Below are positions 52,601 to 62,970 of a DNA stretch of 64,000 nt, piece by piece. Source of the DNA: Ahaetulla prasina (Eukaryota; Chordata; Lepidosauria; Squamata; Colubridae). The position numbers were made by a program, and so were the translations under genes. The notes under the pieces were generated by a model that had not been told where the DNA came from, did no database searches, and was given only the letters and a program-made list of their open reading frames with translations. How positions within the stretch are numbered: the stretch's first letter is position 1; the number at the start of each line of letters is the position of its first letter. The stretch spans positions 150,504,179 to 150,568,178 of the forward strand of contig NC_080542.1 of the NCBI RefSeq assembly GCF_028640845.1, in the 5' to 3' direction.

Positions 52601-53398
52601 CTATGCCAGCCCTTCTCCTCTTATGGGCAGGTGCTCCGGGACAAACTCTTCAGCTACTACCAGGGCAGGAAGGAAGCCCACCACAGCAACAGTGACAACT
52701 TGGTAGGGACCCCCTGCTCTGGCCACAGCGAACCCCGTCCCCAACTCCCCATCCGGGAAGCAGAAACCTCACTCCCTCCAAATGGGTGCTTCTAAAAACC
52801 ATCTTTGGACACAATTGGGGAGGGTCCTTTGGGGTCCCGGCAGCGACAGGGAGTTTGGAGGAGGAGCTGTCGTGTCTGTGGGGTTCTTCCTGTGACACCC
52901 TCAACGGCTCCCCCTCCTGCTTTTCAACACTGGCGCCCAGCTGCCAGGGGTCTCGCCTCATTGCTGTTTCTCCGTCCCTGCCCCCTTTCTCTCTCCCCCA
53001 CCCCTGCTTTCACCCCATCGCTGCCCCTCCAACCCCACTTCCATTTGGCATCTCATCTGTGCCAGGAGTACGTGGATCTCCCCCGCGGCCAGCTGCCCCC
53101 TCCGCCCAGGTAGCGGTCGGCTCCCACCCACCCATTCATGCGTCTCGGGTGGGATCCCTCCCTCCCCCCTCCTCAGCTTCGGGCCGCACAACCCAGAGGG
53201 AAAGCGGGAGGCGGGGAAGAATGGGCCGAAGCCGGGGAGAGCACTACAACACCCACCCACCCAACTCCCCACTTTCTCCCCGCTCCGCAGAGCGCCCGCC
53301 ATCCGCTGCGCGGCCACTCGGACAGTATCATGGGATACCCCACAAGTGGACTACCTCGTCACGCCACTCTAGGCAGCTTCGAGGAGTTCGCCTGCTGA
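12306..53398 (+). CDS. ASIC3: Acid-sensing ion channel, ASIC3 by position (ASIC1-like ends)
   Basis: Proton-gated, amiloride-sensitive Na+ channel subunit of the DEG/ENaC family; assembles as trimers in the neuronal plasma membrane. Exons: 12306-12836, 46333-46483 (or its duplicate 43987-44137), 47343-47470, 47594-47744, 48478-48534, 48618-48771, 49272-49363, 52275-52354, 52631-52702, 53291-53398. All introns are GT-AG and all phases agree, giving 507 residues, a normal ASIC length. Visible marks: HG gating motif (SSLHG), TM1, post-TM1 [31 protein letters not shown], cysteine-rich [36 protein letters not shown] before TM2, the GAS selectivity filter (FIGASLL) and a C-terminal EEFAC. ATG 12282 would add eight residues. 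Position next to CDK5 says ASIC3, but exon 1 and the C-terminus resemble ASIC1/ASIC2. An ATTAAA signal follows at 53607. Confidence 0.88.
12837..17224. other. Left part of ASIC intron 1 before the LINE/LTR nest
   Basis: No exon is supported. It contains a TA-target MITE (13045-13380) with a (CA)n run at 13181-13222 inside it, and a CR1 tail at 14880-15005. A repeat near 15160-15240 (GTTACCTAGAGGGATTATGAAACATCTGCAAG) recurs at 11155-11270 and 51700-51940. A (TC)n run lies at 16545-16620. A 123-codon minus-strand open frame at 16846-17217 is not recognised and is not called as a gene. Confidence 0.5.
13045..13380. mobile_element. TA-target MITE (GTCCTCGACTTACGAC family)
   Basis: It starts TATAGTCCTCGACTTACGAC and carries family phrases such as CATAAATAGGAACCAGTGGC and CTTTGGTCACTAAGCAATCG. 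The right end is indistinct. Confidence 0.55.
17523..18056 (-). repeat. 3' LTR of the chromovirus element (left copy)
   Basis: Plus-strand ends are TGTTCTGTTTCC and GGGTCACAACA. The element reads on the minus strand, so this is the 3' LTR; the pol frame runs about 50 bases into it. Confidence 0.9.
18008..19447 (-). pseudogene. Integrase and chromodomain of the Ty3 element
   Basis: The zinc-binding N-terminus is seen at 19270-19400 ([16 protein letters not shown] ... CVPC). The catalytic core has MDFLTDLPP and [13 protein letters not shown], but the third acidic residue lies in [11 protein letters not shown], where Gly replaces the expected Glu. A chromodomain follows ([20 protein letters not shown], then LIAWKGYG). 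A TGA at 19265-19267 interrupts the same frame. Loss of the third catalytic acid and the stop argue against activity. Confidence 0.85.
19493..21358 (-). pseudogene. Protease, reverse transcriptase and RNase H of the Ty3 element
   Basis: The protease motif VDSGA, the RT fingers ([20 protein letters not shown]) and the RNase H region ([17 protein letters not shown]) are clear. RT motif A reads [10 protein letters not shown] where the family has Asp at the fourth position. Motif C reads YLNDIL instead of YLDDIL. Both changes remove metal-binding aspartates. The frame ends at TGA 19493-19495, followed by GAG in the same frame as integrase, so this is an acquired stop. Confidence 0.87.
21445..22413 (-). 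pseudogene. Gag of the Ty3 element
   Basis: The Gln-rich N-terminus ([16 protein letters not shown]), a capsid-like region with [21 protein letters not shown], and a CCHC zinc knuckle ([14 protein letters not shown]) near 21545 are visible. A TGA at 22000-22002 interrupts one continuous frame. This is the Sushi-type gag family from which vertebrate PEG10/RTL genes arose; this copy is a plain retroelement. Confidence 0.85.
22453..23003 (-). repeat. 5' LTR of the chromovirus element (right copy)
   Basis: TGTTCTGTTTCC to GGGTCACAACA, 551 bp on the plus strand. It is followed at once by the target duplication GTCAG and the resumed LINE frame. Confidence 0.9.
24844..25600. other. Unassigned intron 1 segment before ASIC exon B
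   Basis: This is GC-moderate sequence with no recognised repeat or exon. The segment from about 25490 to 25620 leads directly into the first-exon-B ATG and could hold its leader. Confidence 0.4.
25621..26147 (+). pseudogene. ASIC3: ASIC first exon B (mammalian-ASIC3 type), frameshifted
   Basis: From ATG 25621 the exon encodes an N-terminus with the HG motif ([10 protein letters not shown]), TM1 ([20 protein letters not shown]) and GYNHI. The frame then changes near 25822-25833 and resumes as [18 protein letters not shown]. It continues [20 protein letters not shown] ... [21 protein letters not shown] and ends ACA|GTGAGT in phase 0. The pattern LYQVA-R-YY plus LTPN-LHW-G--LLG is that of mammalian ASIC3 exon 1. 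Phase and boundary equal those of exon A at 12836. About five extra bases (CCACATTATCCACATG looks locally duplicated) break the frame, and the upstream frame stops at 25861-25863. It may be a pseudo-exon or a sequence error. Confidence 0.8.
26148..27089. other. Intron segment right of first exon B
   Basis: No exon or clear repeat is recognised. It is GC-rich with simple G and C runs, and several short open frames on both strands show no family signature. Confidence 0.4.
27611..28912 (-). CDS. Integrase of the Mag-type element
   Basis: One open frame of 433 codons holds the HHCC zinc-binding motif ([18 protein letters not shown] ... CQACQ). The DDE core has [16 protein letters not shown] and the Glu of LAERSVRS. 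A basic, non-chromo C-terminal region follows ([19 protein letters not shown]). The frame differs from the RNase H frame just upstream, so the polyprotein is broken although the integrase itself looks intact. Confidence 0.85.
   Translation of the reverse strand: MGTKRLARCERFKEFVKKRGELSAQGGCLLWGDRVVIPEKLREKVLELLHEGHPGIVRMKGLARSYVWWPLMDTEIAERVGKCQACQESRPLPPTAPIREWERPQGPWSRIHIDFAGPFHGQTFLVVVDAYSKWLEIILMRSMTAEAVISVLRHLFVTHGLPDTLVSDNGPQFTATQFEGYLAEEGIRHVLSAPFHPATNGLAERSVRSAKEALSRIKPGDWQTKIDTFLAVQHRTPCVTTGRSPAELLMGRKLRCPLDRLNPNYTPDGYKGAHGKTRGMAIGDLVWAHNYSEGPTWLAGKILEITGPKSYLVEIDDGRVWKRHIDQIRKRITGKSGSDETSPDEPMFESTADSNPGQTRDLSEFQEVQRRQPVPSENSRDDSANNPGPDGLEEELRGTNSPSGQLDSLPENELRRSERVRRRPVYLRDYVEK
28864..29921 (-). 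pseudogene. Reverse transcriptase (part) and RNase H of the Mag-type element
   Basis: RT motif C reads [11 protein letters not shown] at about 29850, and the thumb follows ([19 protein letters not shown]). A frameshift near 29620-29650 separates this from the connection and RNase H region ([31 protein letters not shown]). The RT fingers and palm upstream (about 29895-30245) are broken into short frames. Confidence 0.8.
30245..31579 (-). pseudogene. Gag and protease of the Mag-type element
   Basis: Gag pieces lie at 31334-31579 and 30950-31309 ([20 protein letters not shown]). They are split by an in-frame TAA near 31331-31336, and a single CxxCG-like knuckle remnant ([10 protein letters not shown]) is visible. 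The protease ([13 protein letters not shown]) lies at about 30690 in the frame that runs to 30245. Confidence 0.75.
32333..33060 (+). repeat. Possible solo LTR
   Basis: The segment begins TGTCATGCCC, carries an AATAAAG signal at about 32993 and ends near TTCATCA. It has the composition and internal stop-rich coding remnant ([20 protein letters not shown]) of chromovirus LTRs in this window. No target duplication could be assigned, so the call is tentative. Confidence 0.35.
33349..34653 (+). mobile_element. CR1/L3-type LINE, 5'-truncated copy
   Basis: It starts inside the RT at [19 protein letters not shown], about 98% similar by eye to the split copy at 23810-24620. It includes [10 protein letters not shown], two small frameshifts near 33850-33970, a C-terminus ending [17 protein letters not shown], and a 3' tail AATAAAATTCTATTCTATTC. 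The preceding 33070-33348 is AT-rich sequence of unknown origin. Confidence 0.85.
34654..36328 (-). mobile_element. L1 LINE 'A', 3' half
   Basis: Minus-strand ORF2 remnants include [44 protein letters not shown], the catalytic AFADDVVV near 35610, and YLGVYISS. Frameshifts separate the pieces. The element continues at 40041-42992 beyond an inserted second L1. The 3' end is lost where the CR1/L3-type LINE abuts at 34653. Confidence 0.85.
37056..38230 (-). pseudogene. L1 ORF2 endonuclease part (element B)
   Basis: AP-endonuclease signatures are present: [42 protein letters not shown] and [12 protein letters not shown] frameshift near 38030 separates the first 68 codons from the rest. The frame stops at 37056 before any RT domain. 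Confidence 0.85.
38220..39389 (-). CDS. L1 ORF1 protein (element B)
   Basis: An open frame of 389 codons encodes an N-terminal coiled coil (about residues 35-125, with [20 protein letters not shown]), an RRM-like core ([20 protein letters not shown]) and a C-terminal domain with [20 protein letters not shown]. It would form an RNA-binding trimer chaperoning L1 RNA. No stop interrupts it. Confidence 0.85.
   Translation of the reverse strand: MAAKQLKSTVTKGSGISSAGASPAHTAETRTLNLEAVQENLKDFMQEKFKVITDEMSEMKEQILEIQVGNKEVKEGFVTAVQSLATNVILLEEEVEEIKQHNSKLENKMAEFQSKMEKTDDEIVLIQYRNMEFALRIRGLKENKEENLREIFSEVFAEILAARPADVAYQIDKIYRVNSWIARQKKLPRDVVIYFTNRTVRNQILQASYKGEKIQIAGQDILILKEIPPKMLRARKEFAFLVNELKKRQIEYRWDIPTGIIVYYAGKVHRLNTVGKAREFYAEVLKVGSLPPLEARRRETEVKEREVKQVQEQIVMEEDLLQVLEIPTTGSDSKEQRLTRAAAKRKEQEMKAQQQLATTTTETVGGARPKAKCDLRLVFQKFPLADNGN
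40041..42992 (-). mobile_element. L1 LINE 'A', 5' half
   Basis: This contains ORF1 (41464-42428, interrupted at about 41757 and 42270), an ORF2 endonuclease frame (40671-41408: [29 protein letters not shown]) and a following linker. Its last codons, LKMGKN, resume in the segment at 36328. The 5' leader runs to about 42992 and holds a CRE-like TGACGTCA at 42985-42992. Confidence 0.82.
42993..43500 (-). repeat. Solo LTR at the L1 'A' 5' end (left copy)
   Basis: On the minus strand it runs TGTTGTGTCTTGCC to GACACGACA, with a TATATAAAGG box near 43170. The 5-bp target duplication CGTCA lies at 42988-42992 and 43501-43505. The duplicate at 45299-45816 is 518 bp against 508 bp here. Confidence 0.75.
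43510..43886 (+). repeat. (CT)n/(TCTCCA)n and (CA)n microsatellite before exon 2 (left copy)
   Basis: A long CTCTCTCCATCT-type array ends in ACACACACAC. The Arg/Glu-rich and Ser/Leu-rich open frames here are its translations. The counterpart lies at 45835-46234. Confidence 0.9.
43987..44137 (+). CDS. ASIC3: ASIC exon 2, left duplicate
   Basis: 151 nt, acceptor CCTCCGCAG, phase 0 in and phase 1 out (ACCG|GTCAGT). It encodes [14 protein letters not shown] ... [20 protein letters not shown]. It is identical to 46333-46483. Including both copies in one transcript would break the frame (302 nt), so only one can be used; this copy is probably artefactual. Confidence 0.6.
44520..44578 (+). pseudogene. 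Relic or decoy copy of ASIC exon 3 (left duplicate)
   Basis: After TTGTGGCAG the sequence encodes [13 protein letters not shown], close to the native exon 3 start ([13 protein letters not shown]). One extra C then shifts the frame, and in the exon 2 frame a TGA follows at 44576-44578. The acceptor is phase-compatible with exon 2. If used, it would truncate the channel in the ectodomain. Confidence 0.7.
45299..45816 (-). repeat. Solo LTR (right copy)
   Basis: This has the same ends as the copy at 42993-43500, with target duplication CGTCA at 45294-45298 and 45817-45821. It carries all ten homopolymer bases that the left copy lacks. Confidence 0.75.
45835..46234 (+). repeat. (CT)n/(TCTCCA)n and (CA)n microsatellite before exon 2 (right copy)
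   Basis: The same array as at 43510-43886, with some unit differences (for example CCTACTTTGTTACTC near 45970 only here). Confidence 0.9.
46333..46483 (+). CDS. ASIC3: ASIC exon 2, right duplicate (preferred)
   Basis: 151 nt with the same sequence, splice sites and phases as 43987-44137. It encodes the beta-strand-rich palm segment of the ectodomain after the first-exon boundary. It lies next to native exon 3 at 47343. Confidence 0.85.
46866..46924 (+). pseudogene. Relic or decoy copy of ASIC exon 3 (right duplicate)
   Basis: Same sequence as 44520-44578. It lies about 480 bases before the native exon 3 and, unlike the 2.3-kb duplication, is diverged from it, so it is an older event. Confidence 0.7.
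47805..48335 (-). mobile_element. CR1 LINE 3' end with stacked tail copies
   Basis: The minus strand encodes the CR1 C-terminus ([20 protein letters not shown] ... [11 protein letters not shown]). Two or three tandem tail copies of TCTAGTCCAACCCCCTGCTC ... GAGCAGGAGATCCTGACAGAAT lie at 47845-48040. It sits in the ASIC intron between the 47744 and 48478 exon ends. Confidence 0.7.
49505..49705 (+). repeat. GATG/GATA/GA microsatellite
   Basis: Mixed GGATGGATG, AGATAGAT, ACAGACAG and (GA)n units lie in the intron after the 49272-49363 exon. Confidence 0.85.
50152..51705 (-). mobile_element. CR1/L3-type LINE, reverse orientation
   Basis: It starts at the tail (AGAATAGAATAGAATTTTTATTGG on the plus strand) and runs to the RT N-terminal part ([20 protein letters not shown]). 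The [10 protein letters not shown] catalytic motif is intact, but frameshifts occur near 51130-51160 and 50620-50660. It belongs to the same family as 33349-34653. Confidence 0.85.
51705..51945. repeat. Interspersed repeat with CCTCCT-rich core
   Basis: The phrase ATTACCTCATTGGATCATGAAACATCTCCAAG and CTCCTCCTCCTC runs recur in related form at 10560-10650, 11100-11275 and 15140-15290. The family is not identified. Confidence 0.5.
51985..52195 (+). mobile_element. tRNA-derived SINE
   Basis: GCTATGGCGGCACAGCAGTTAG resembles an A box and GAGTTCAATCC a B box. The body TTGACTCGGCC ... GGTTGGCAAGATGAGGACCC and the end GTGAAGCGGTACATAGGCCT match the squamate tRNA SINE pattern. It is 80 bases before ASIC exon 8. 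Confidence 0.7.
52275..52354 (+). CDS. ASIC3: ASIC exon 8, TM2 and selectivity filter
   Basis: 80 nt, phase 1 in and phase 0 out. It encodes [16 protein letters not shown] and [11 protein letters not shown]: the pre-TM2 degenerin site, the GAS selectivity filter and TM2. This segment is very close to mammalian ASIC3. Confidence 0.9.
53291..53398 (+). CDS. ASIC3: ASIC terminal exon
   Basis: Acceptor CCGCTCCGCAG, phase 0. It encodes the cytosolic tail with [16 protein letters not shown] and a C-terminal LGSFEEFAC. This pattern is that of ASIC1 and ASIC2 tails rather than the VTQL-type end of mammalian ASIC3. Stop TGA at 53396-53398. Confidence 0.88.
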   Translation, partial: SARHPLRGHSDSIMGYPTSGLPRHATLGSFEEFAC

Positions 53399-53606
53399 AG
53401 AGACCCCCCGCCCCTCCCACAAGGACGGATGGACGGACCCCTGACCAGCTCCAGGACAGACGCCTATAGGGGGCATGATGCCCCACCGGGGACCATTGCG
53501 CTCTGAGTGGAACCCGCCCAGCGCTCGTCTGTCAATGCCACGGAGAGAAGACGGAGCTGCGGGGCTCCTCCGGCGGCCCCTTCCCCAAAATATGTGTCTA
53601 TCTGTC

Positions 53607-53612
53607 ATTAAA
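53607..53612 (+). terminator. ATTAAA polyadenylation signal of the ASIC gene
   Basis: ATTAAA lies 209 bases after the stop codon. The CDK5 stop on the other strand is 400 bases further right, so the two genes converge tail to tail. Confidence 0.6.
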
Positions 53613-54007
53613 GGACCTCCTTGGGAACAGCATGGTTCTCCGACTTGTGGGAGGGTGGGAGAAATAGAGGAGGGGATTTCCTCTAGAAACAGAGGACCGT
53701 GGGAAGCGACCGGTGGGGGAATCTTTGCCCTTGGTGGGCAACAGCAATTTCGGCTAGAGTGGGGAGGGGGCCCAAGGGAGCAGGCGAGGAAAAAAGCACA
53801 TTTTATAGAACAAAGCAGCATTTTATAGCATTCACAGCTATTCACATCAAGGGTGGGGGAGTCCTGATCCCGGCTGGTCATTCCCACCACCCGGAAGGAT
53901 TTGGCCCCCCGCGGCTGCTCTGGAAGGGTTGGGAAGGAGGGAAGGCAGGAGGGAGGGAAGGCACCACATGCCCCCCCCCCTTCACAGCCCTCCACTGCCA
54001 CAGACCG

Positions 54008-59533
<5,526 letters not shown>

Positions 59534-59720
59534 CGCTCGTTCCCACGCGAGGGATGTCGCGCGACCCCAGCCCAAGCCGGCCGACCCTCCCTCCTTTCCC
59601 GGCGCAGTTCCTAAAGATCGGGACTGCAACTCCCGGCATGCTTCGCTCGGAGGGCGGGGCCGCCGACGCCGCCTCCTTGCAAAAAGATTACGGCTCCCGG
59701 CAGGCATCGCGCCCAAGCTA
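59534..59720. promoter_or_regulatory. CDK5 promoter region with ZNF143-like motif
   Basis: This is GC- and CpG-rich sequence just upstream of the CDK5 start. ACTGCAACTCCCGGCATGC (59623-59641) resembles the ZNF143/THAP11 site ACTACAATTCCCAGCATGC, and a shorter relative (GGCTCCCGGCAGGC) lies near 59691. By synteny this region could also serve divergent SLC4A2 transcription. Confidence 0.5.
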
Positions 59721-59869
59721 GGCTTGGAGCCGCCGGTATTTCGGGTCACCGCGCAAAACCATAGAATCTCAGGGCTGGAAAGGATCTCGGAGGTCTACTC
59801 AAGGATGCCATCCCGTGACAGAACCATAGAATAAGAGTCGGAAGGGACCCCGGAGATCATCTAGGCCAA

Positions 59870-61135
59870 CCCCTTGCTCAAGCAGGAGACCCTTACAGAA
59901 TTAGAGAGTTGGAAGGGACCTTGGAGGTCATCTAGTTCAACCCGCTGCTCAAGGCGAAGACCTGCCCTAGAACATTTCACCTGATCCAAATTTAGACACT
60001 TGGCAACTGATTCCTATTTACGACCGTCGCTCTGTCCCCGTTGTCGCCTGATCTGACATTGCGACCTTCTGACCACCAAAGTCAATGGGGGCGCTGGTTA
60101 AGCCCGCTTCGCATAATGACGACGTTACTCCCTGATCCACCACAAAGAAATATTGCGCTCACCAAGAGACGATTTGGGCGGGGTGCGTGTGTCGTACGTC
60201 GAGGACTATCTGCCTTCAAGAGGGCGGGGCGAGGTTTGCCCCGCCGTGCACGTGGCGAAGGCTGAGCTCCATCGGCGCATGCGCGGCTACAGCAAGCGCT
60301 AGAAGGTCGGAATTGGAGGGGAGGGAGGCTGCAGTCTGGAGGAAGGGGGTTCTTTGGGGTGGGAGGCTTGGTCCTATCTTCCCACCCCCACCCCTACCCC
60401 ATTCAATGCAGGTCCTGCGGATGGCATTTGCCCCCAGGGCAAATGTTTTGTCTGCTTTGCCACCTCCAGATTTGGGGCCGGGCTGGTTGCGGCTAGCCAA
60501 CCGCCTGTGAGTCCCCTCATTTCCACCCCCACCCCCAAGAGAGATGCTTTTGATTTCTCAGAGAGTTTGCAACATCTTTTTCATCCTACTGCCACACGTC
60601 AGTTTCCTCTACTGCTGTTGCTGACGCCGAAGCCCTCTAGTATCCCAGAACGGGTGTCAGCCCCTTCCTCTTCTTCTGAAGCCCCTCCTGGGATGGGGGA
60701 GCCCCTTCTTAACCTCTCCCCTGTACCCCAACACCCCCCTACCCCCCATCTGAACCCCAATTGGTGGTTGGCTCTCTCGGGCTGCTGTGAGGGTCTCACA
60801 GTCCCTGATCTCCCCCATCAAGGCCACCAGACGTTCTCAGGAGACCCAACATTGGTTGGTGGGTTCTCCCCCTCTCCTCCTCGCAGGCTAGGCTCTTGCA
60901 AGGATTGGGGGGCACTCTTGAGGTTCTCTAGTCCAGTCCCGGCTCAGAGGGGGAATCCAGGTAAAAGCAATGGAGTGGAGTGGAATGGAACGGAATATGG
61001 AATGGAATGGAATGGAAAATAGAAAATAGAAAATAGAATGGAATAATAGAATATAGAATAGAATAGCTAGAAGGGATCTTGGAGGTCTTCTAGTCCAACC
61101 TCCTGCTCAAGCAGGACAATGGCCCTTTCGAGAAG
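59870..61135 (+). repeat. Collapsed duplicate of the region 61735-64000
   Basis: 59870-60315 matches 61735-62185, and 60320-61135 matches 63185-64000. The native-looking right copy has about 1 kb (62187-63180) between these parts that the left copy lacks. The left copy also has shorter G/C runs (for example GGAGGAAGGGGG for GGAGGGAAGGGGGG). It ends in AGAAT-type microsatellite at 60970-61065, repeated at 63850-63950. Confidence 0.88.
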
Positions 61136-61342
61136 AGGTGCCCGCATGTGGGGTCTTTGGGGCTGAGCTGCTCTGCCCATTCAGAGGCGTCCTCTGGCAA
61201 TTGAGGGGGGTATCCGATTGAGCGAGGAGGGGGGGCAGGGCCCTCTGCAGGATTCAGCTTGGTGCCCTGACCATCCTCTGTGCCTCCACTTCTCACAACG
61301 CGGAGCGATTGCTTTTCTGAGTTCAAAATTGCTTGTTGTCAT

Positions 61343-61676
61343 CTACAGGTAGTCCTCAAACGTACAACCGCAATTAAGCCCGAGATTTATGTCCCTAAGC
61401 GAGATGTTAGGAGTTAAAGGAGTTTTGCCCCGCCTTGCCGTCTTTGTTGAGTGACTGCAGTGGTTCAGTGGGTCACAGGGTTGTTTAATGAGTGGGGCTT
61501 CCCTCTTGACTTGTCAGACGGTCGCTAATGGAGACATGGCGGCCGTCGTAAGTAAAACCAATTGTCAAGCATCTGAATGTAAATCATGACCGTGGAGAGT
61601 GCCGCAAGAGTTGTGAGTGTGAAATAAGGTTCTAAGTCACATTCACTAAGTGAACTGTCATAAAGTGAGGATTACC
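61343..61676. mobile_element. TA-target MITE, complete copy
   Basis: Terminal inverted repeats CAGGTAGTCCTC and GAGGATTACCTG are flanked by TA on both sides, as in Tc1/mariner-type insertions. Internal family phrases (TTAAGCCCGAGATTTATGTC, AAGTGAACTGTCATAAAGTG) are present. Confidence 0.7.
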
Positions 61677-62079
61677 TGTAATGATAAATAGGAAATTGGT
61701 CCCTTCCAACTCTTGTGATTCTGTGATTCTGGGCGCCTCTTGCTCAAGCAGGAGACCCTTACAGAATTAGAGAGTTGGAAGGGACCTTGGAGGTCATCTA
61801 GTTCAACCCGCTGCTCAAGGCGAAGACCTGCCCTAGAACATTTCACCTGATCCAAATTTAGACACTTGGCAACTGATTCCTATTTACGACCGTCGCTCTG
61901 TCCCCGTTGTCGCCTGATCTGACATTGCGACCTTCTGACCACCAAAGTCAATGGGGGCGCTGGTTAAGCCCGCTTCGCATAATGACGACGTTACTCCCTG
62001 ATCCACCACAAAGAAATATTGCGCTCACCAAGAGACGATTTGGGCGGGGTGCGTGTGTCGTACGTCGAGGACTATCTGC

Positions 62080-62500
62080 CTTCAAGAGGGCGGGGCGAGG
62101 TTTGCCCCGCCGTGCACGTGGCGAAGGCTGAGCTCCATCGGCGCATGCGCGGCTACAGCAAGCGCTAGAAGGTCGGAATTGGAGGGGCGGGAGTCAGCGG
62201 GTTCGATCCCTGCTTCCCCGAGCTGTCGGATCGGGTGAGTGGCAGTCGCGGGTGCGAGGACCGAGGGGAGCGGGCGTCCAGATGAAGAGATCGGGGGTCG
62301 GGACCCTCAGCGACGGAAGTCTGGGTCCCCGGAGAGGAGAGCCTCCTCCTCTTTGTGTGTGTGTGTGTGTGCGTGCATTGCGGACCCTCGACCCAAATGC
62401 GTCGGAGATACGTCGGTGCTCCTCCGCCGGGAAGAGCCCGGAGTTACGACCCCGGGCGGCCGATCGGGCGCGTGACCGGCTTGCAGAAAGCCCCCCCTCC
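62080..62500 (+). promoter_or_regulatory. CpG-rich region with NRF1 palindrome; candidate SLC4A2 start
   Basis: GCGCATGCGC at 62141-62150 is a perfect NRF1 site, and a CACGTG E-box lies at 62115-62120. A strong donor (TCGG|GTGAGTGG) follows at 62234/62235 and could end an untranslated first exon. In human, SLC4A2 begins divergently from CDK5 here. No SLC4A2 coding sequence is visible, so the gene link is by synteny only. Confidence 0.35.
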
Positions 62501-62950
62501 CCAACCCCTCCCCTGAATTGGGAAGGGAGGGCGTGGGAACGGTGCGGAGGCAGCCGGGCGGGTTCGGGTGGGGCTGGCTTTGGAAGCCGCGGGCAGCGCA
62601 CCTGTCCAGGGAGGCGTTGCGTAATTATGGTCCCTCCCCCCCACGTCCCCAAAGGGGACTCGCCCGGGCTGCCCCCACCGCACTTTTGCCCGGAGGGGCT
62701 TCATGGAAAGCAGCTCGAATCGGCCCATTCTCTCTTCCCTCTGGCTGGAAAACCAGAGTCCCCTCCCCACCTCCTCTAGGCTCCGGAGGGTGGGATGCCT
62801 AGCCCTCCCCCTCCGCAGCCCCCACCCCACTTTCCCCTCCCGGAGGGGATGCCTGGCCGGCAGCCCGCTCCCCCTCTGCCGCCTACCGGACTTCCCTGGG
62901 ATGCCTGGACCGAACTAGCTGAGTGTCCAGCTGATCTCCCTACTGGTGAA

Positions 62951-62970
62951 GGATGCTGGGAATTGTAGTT
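62951..62970 (-). promoter_or_regulatory. ZNF143/THAP11-type site
   Basis: On the minus strand ACTACAATTCCCAGCATCC matches the classical ZNF143-THAP11 core with one change. It lies 3.4 kb from the CDK5 start and 0.7 kb right of the candidate SLC4A2 donor. Confidence 0.55.

Noticed and set aside
53066..53109. Possible 44-nt cassette exon ([14 protein letters not shown]) between the last two ASIC exons
   Set aside because: It has fair splice sites, but its length would shift the terminal exon out of the conserved EEFAC frame. Without transcripts it is left out.
62185..62225. GGTTCGATCC resembling a tRNA B box
   Set aside because: No A box, acceptor stem or anticodon arm can be placed around it.
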